DNA of 64,000 nucleotides from positions 1 to 64,000 of the forward strand of contig JAUNJJ010000002.1 in NCBI GenBank assembly GCA_030533325.1, read 5' to 3'. Of this stretch, positions 63,535 through 64,000 are shown one piece after another. Under the pieces are notes generated by a model that saw only the letters and a list, made by a program, of their open reading frames with translations, was not told the origin of the DNA and did not search any database. Source of the stretch: Oscillospiraceae bacterium. GTDB lineage: Bacteria; Bacillota; Clostridia; Oscillospirales; Ruminococcaceae. Every line of letters starts with the position of its first letter. The first letter of the stretch is position 1. Both the position numbers and the translations under genes were made by a program.

Positions 63535-64000
63535 TCAGGCGCTGTCTTCCATCTGCTCATCCAGCAGTTTTTCAAATTCATCCTCAGGCAGCGGCTTTGA
63601 AAAATAATAGCCCTGAATATAGTCACATCCGTGTTCTGTAAGGAAGTCAAGATGCTCTTTGGTTTCAACACCCTCAGCAACTACCTTCAGTCCGATAAAA
63701 TGTGCCATGTCAATAATTGAAGATACTATGCTGTCAGCTTTTTGACTCTGTCCGATCTTTCTGATAAATCCCATATCTATCTTGAGAATATCAAAGTTAA
63801 AGTCCCTCAGTGTACTGAATGATGAATAACCGCTTCCGAAATCATCGATAAGAATCTGTGTTCCCTTTTCCCGCATAGTTTCGATAATCTCGTTTTTATT
63901 ATCCATAGCATCGGCCCAGGCTGTCTCAGTAATTTCATAACGCGGAATTATACTGTGGTCAACCATTATCTCTATGTTTTTCATAACACCGTCAATTGTG
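63535..64000 (-). CDS. EAL-domain c-di-GMP phosphodiesterase, 3' part
   Basis: The C-terminal part of an EAL protein cut by the window end; the frame stays open to base 64000. Visible residues: PRYEITETAW (ExxE metal motif), ILIDDFGSGYSSFSTL (DDFG with both metal-binding Asp), FDILKIDMGFIRKI (catalytic Lys), LKVVAEGVETKEHL (catalytic Glu) and CDYIQGYYFSKPL. All catalytic residues in this part are present, so it should be an active phosphodiesterase, unlike the degenerate copy at 41.7 kb. Domains upstream, possibly GGDEF, are outside the window. Confidence 0.92.
   Translation of the reverse strand, partial: TIDGVMKNIEIMVDHSIIPRYEITETAWADAMDNKNEIIETMREKGTQILIDDFGSGYSSFSTLRDFNFDILKIDMGFIRKIGQSQKADSIVSSIIDMAHFIGLKVVAEGVETKEHLDFLTEHGCDYIQGYYFSKPLPEDEFEKLLDEQMEDSA

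Noticed and set aside
1..64000. CRISPR arrays, tRNA or rRNA genes
   Set aside because: Reading both strands I saw no regularly spaced repeats and no cloverleaf or rRNA-like segments. This was by eye, so a short tRNA could be missed.

Overview
The window looks like a chromosomal segment of a low-to-mid-GC anaerobic Firmicute, most plausibly a gut or rumen Ruminococcus-type Clostridium (Oscillospiraceae). The signs are purine-rich ribosome binding sites, consensus TTGACA-17-TATAAT promoters, a raffinose-type sugar operon, PD-(D/E)XK transposase-family remnants, DUF4143 and DUF1703-type ATPases, and abundant SipW-type secretion signals. The species assignment is inference. I saw no tRNA, rRNA or CRISPR array.

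Region 1 (0.1-15.2 kb, minus strand) is an exopolysaccharide or capsule locus read from about 15.4 kb leftwards. It begins with a bacillosamine-type initiation module (PglE-, PglC-, PglD- and PglA-like). It continues with an O-acetyltransferase, GT4 glycosyltransferases, an acyltransferase-3 membrane protein, a Wzy-type polymerase and a Wzx-type flippase. It closes with sugar-nucleotide enzymes making UDP-GlcA and UDP-GalA, and galE. The centre is visibly AT-rich and contains a decayed glycosyltransferase and a probable peptidase scrap.

Region 2 (15.2-22.2 kb) is a mobile, defence-like patch. It holds a broken Rpn/PD-(D/E)XK transposase-family gene, a Phd/ParE toxin-antitoxin pair, an Xre-ImmA-PIN three-gene cassette, a scrap of pyruvate phosphate dikinase, a DUF4143 ATPase behind a perfect palindrome, a membrane diguanylate cyclase and a MITE-like repeat.

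Region 3 (22.2-34.9 kb) is an alpha-galactoside (raffinose/melibiose) utilisation operon. A divergent AraC regulator faces a lipoprotein-dependent ABC importer without its own ATPase, sucrose phosphorylase, GH36 alpha-galactosidase, galactokinase, class II GalT and a GH31 alpha-glucosidase. With galE at the left end of the window, raffinose can be taken to fructose, glucose 1-phosphate and UDP-glucose.

Region 4 (35.0-59.7 kb, minus strand) is the most unusual part. It holds five proteins with SipW-type or related N-termini, two ER-type (Ser/His) signal peptidases, a secreted protein of about 3,500 residues rich in GLUG-like GG(L/I/V)xG motifs, a membrane-anchored McrB-like AAA+ ATPase, a long coiled-coil protein, a degenerate EAL-like protein and two small helical proteins. 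I read it as a locus for making and controlling a surface fibre or matrix. The AAA+/coiled-coil pair inside it is hard to explain with known fibre systems.

Region 5 (60-64 kb) holds a YjbR-MGMT fusion, a metallophosphoesterase, an SGNH hydrolase, a small membrane protein and the 3' part of an EAL phosphodiesterase cut by the window edge.
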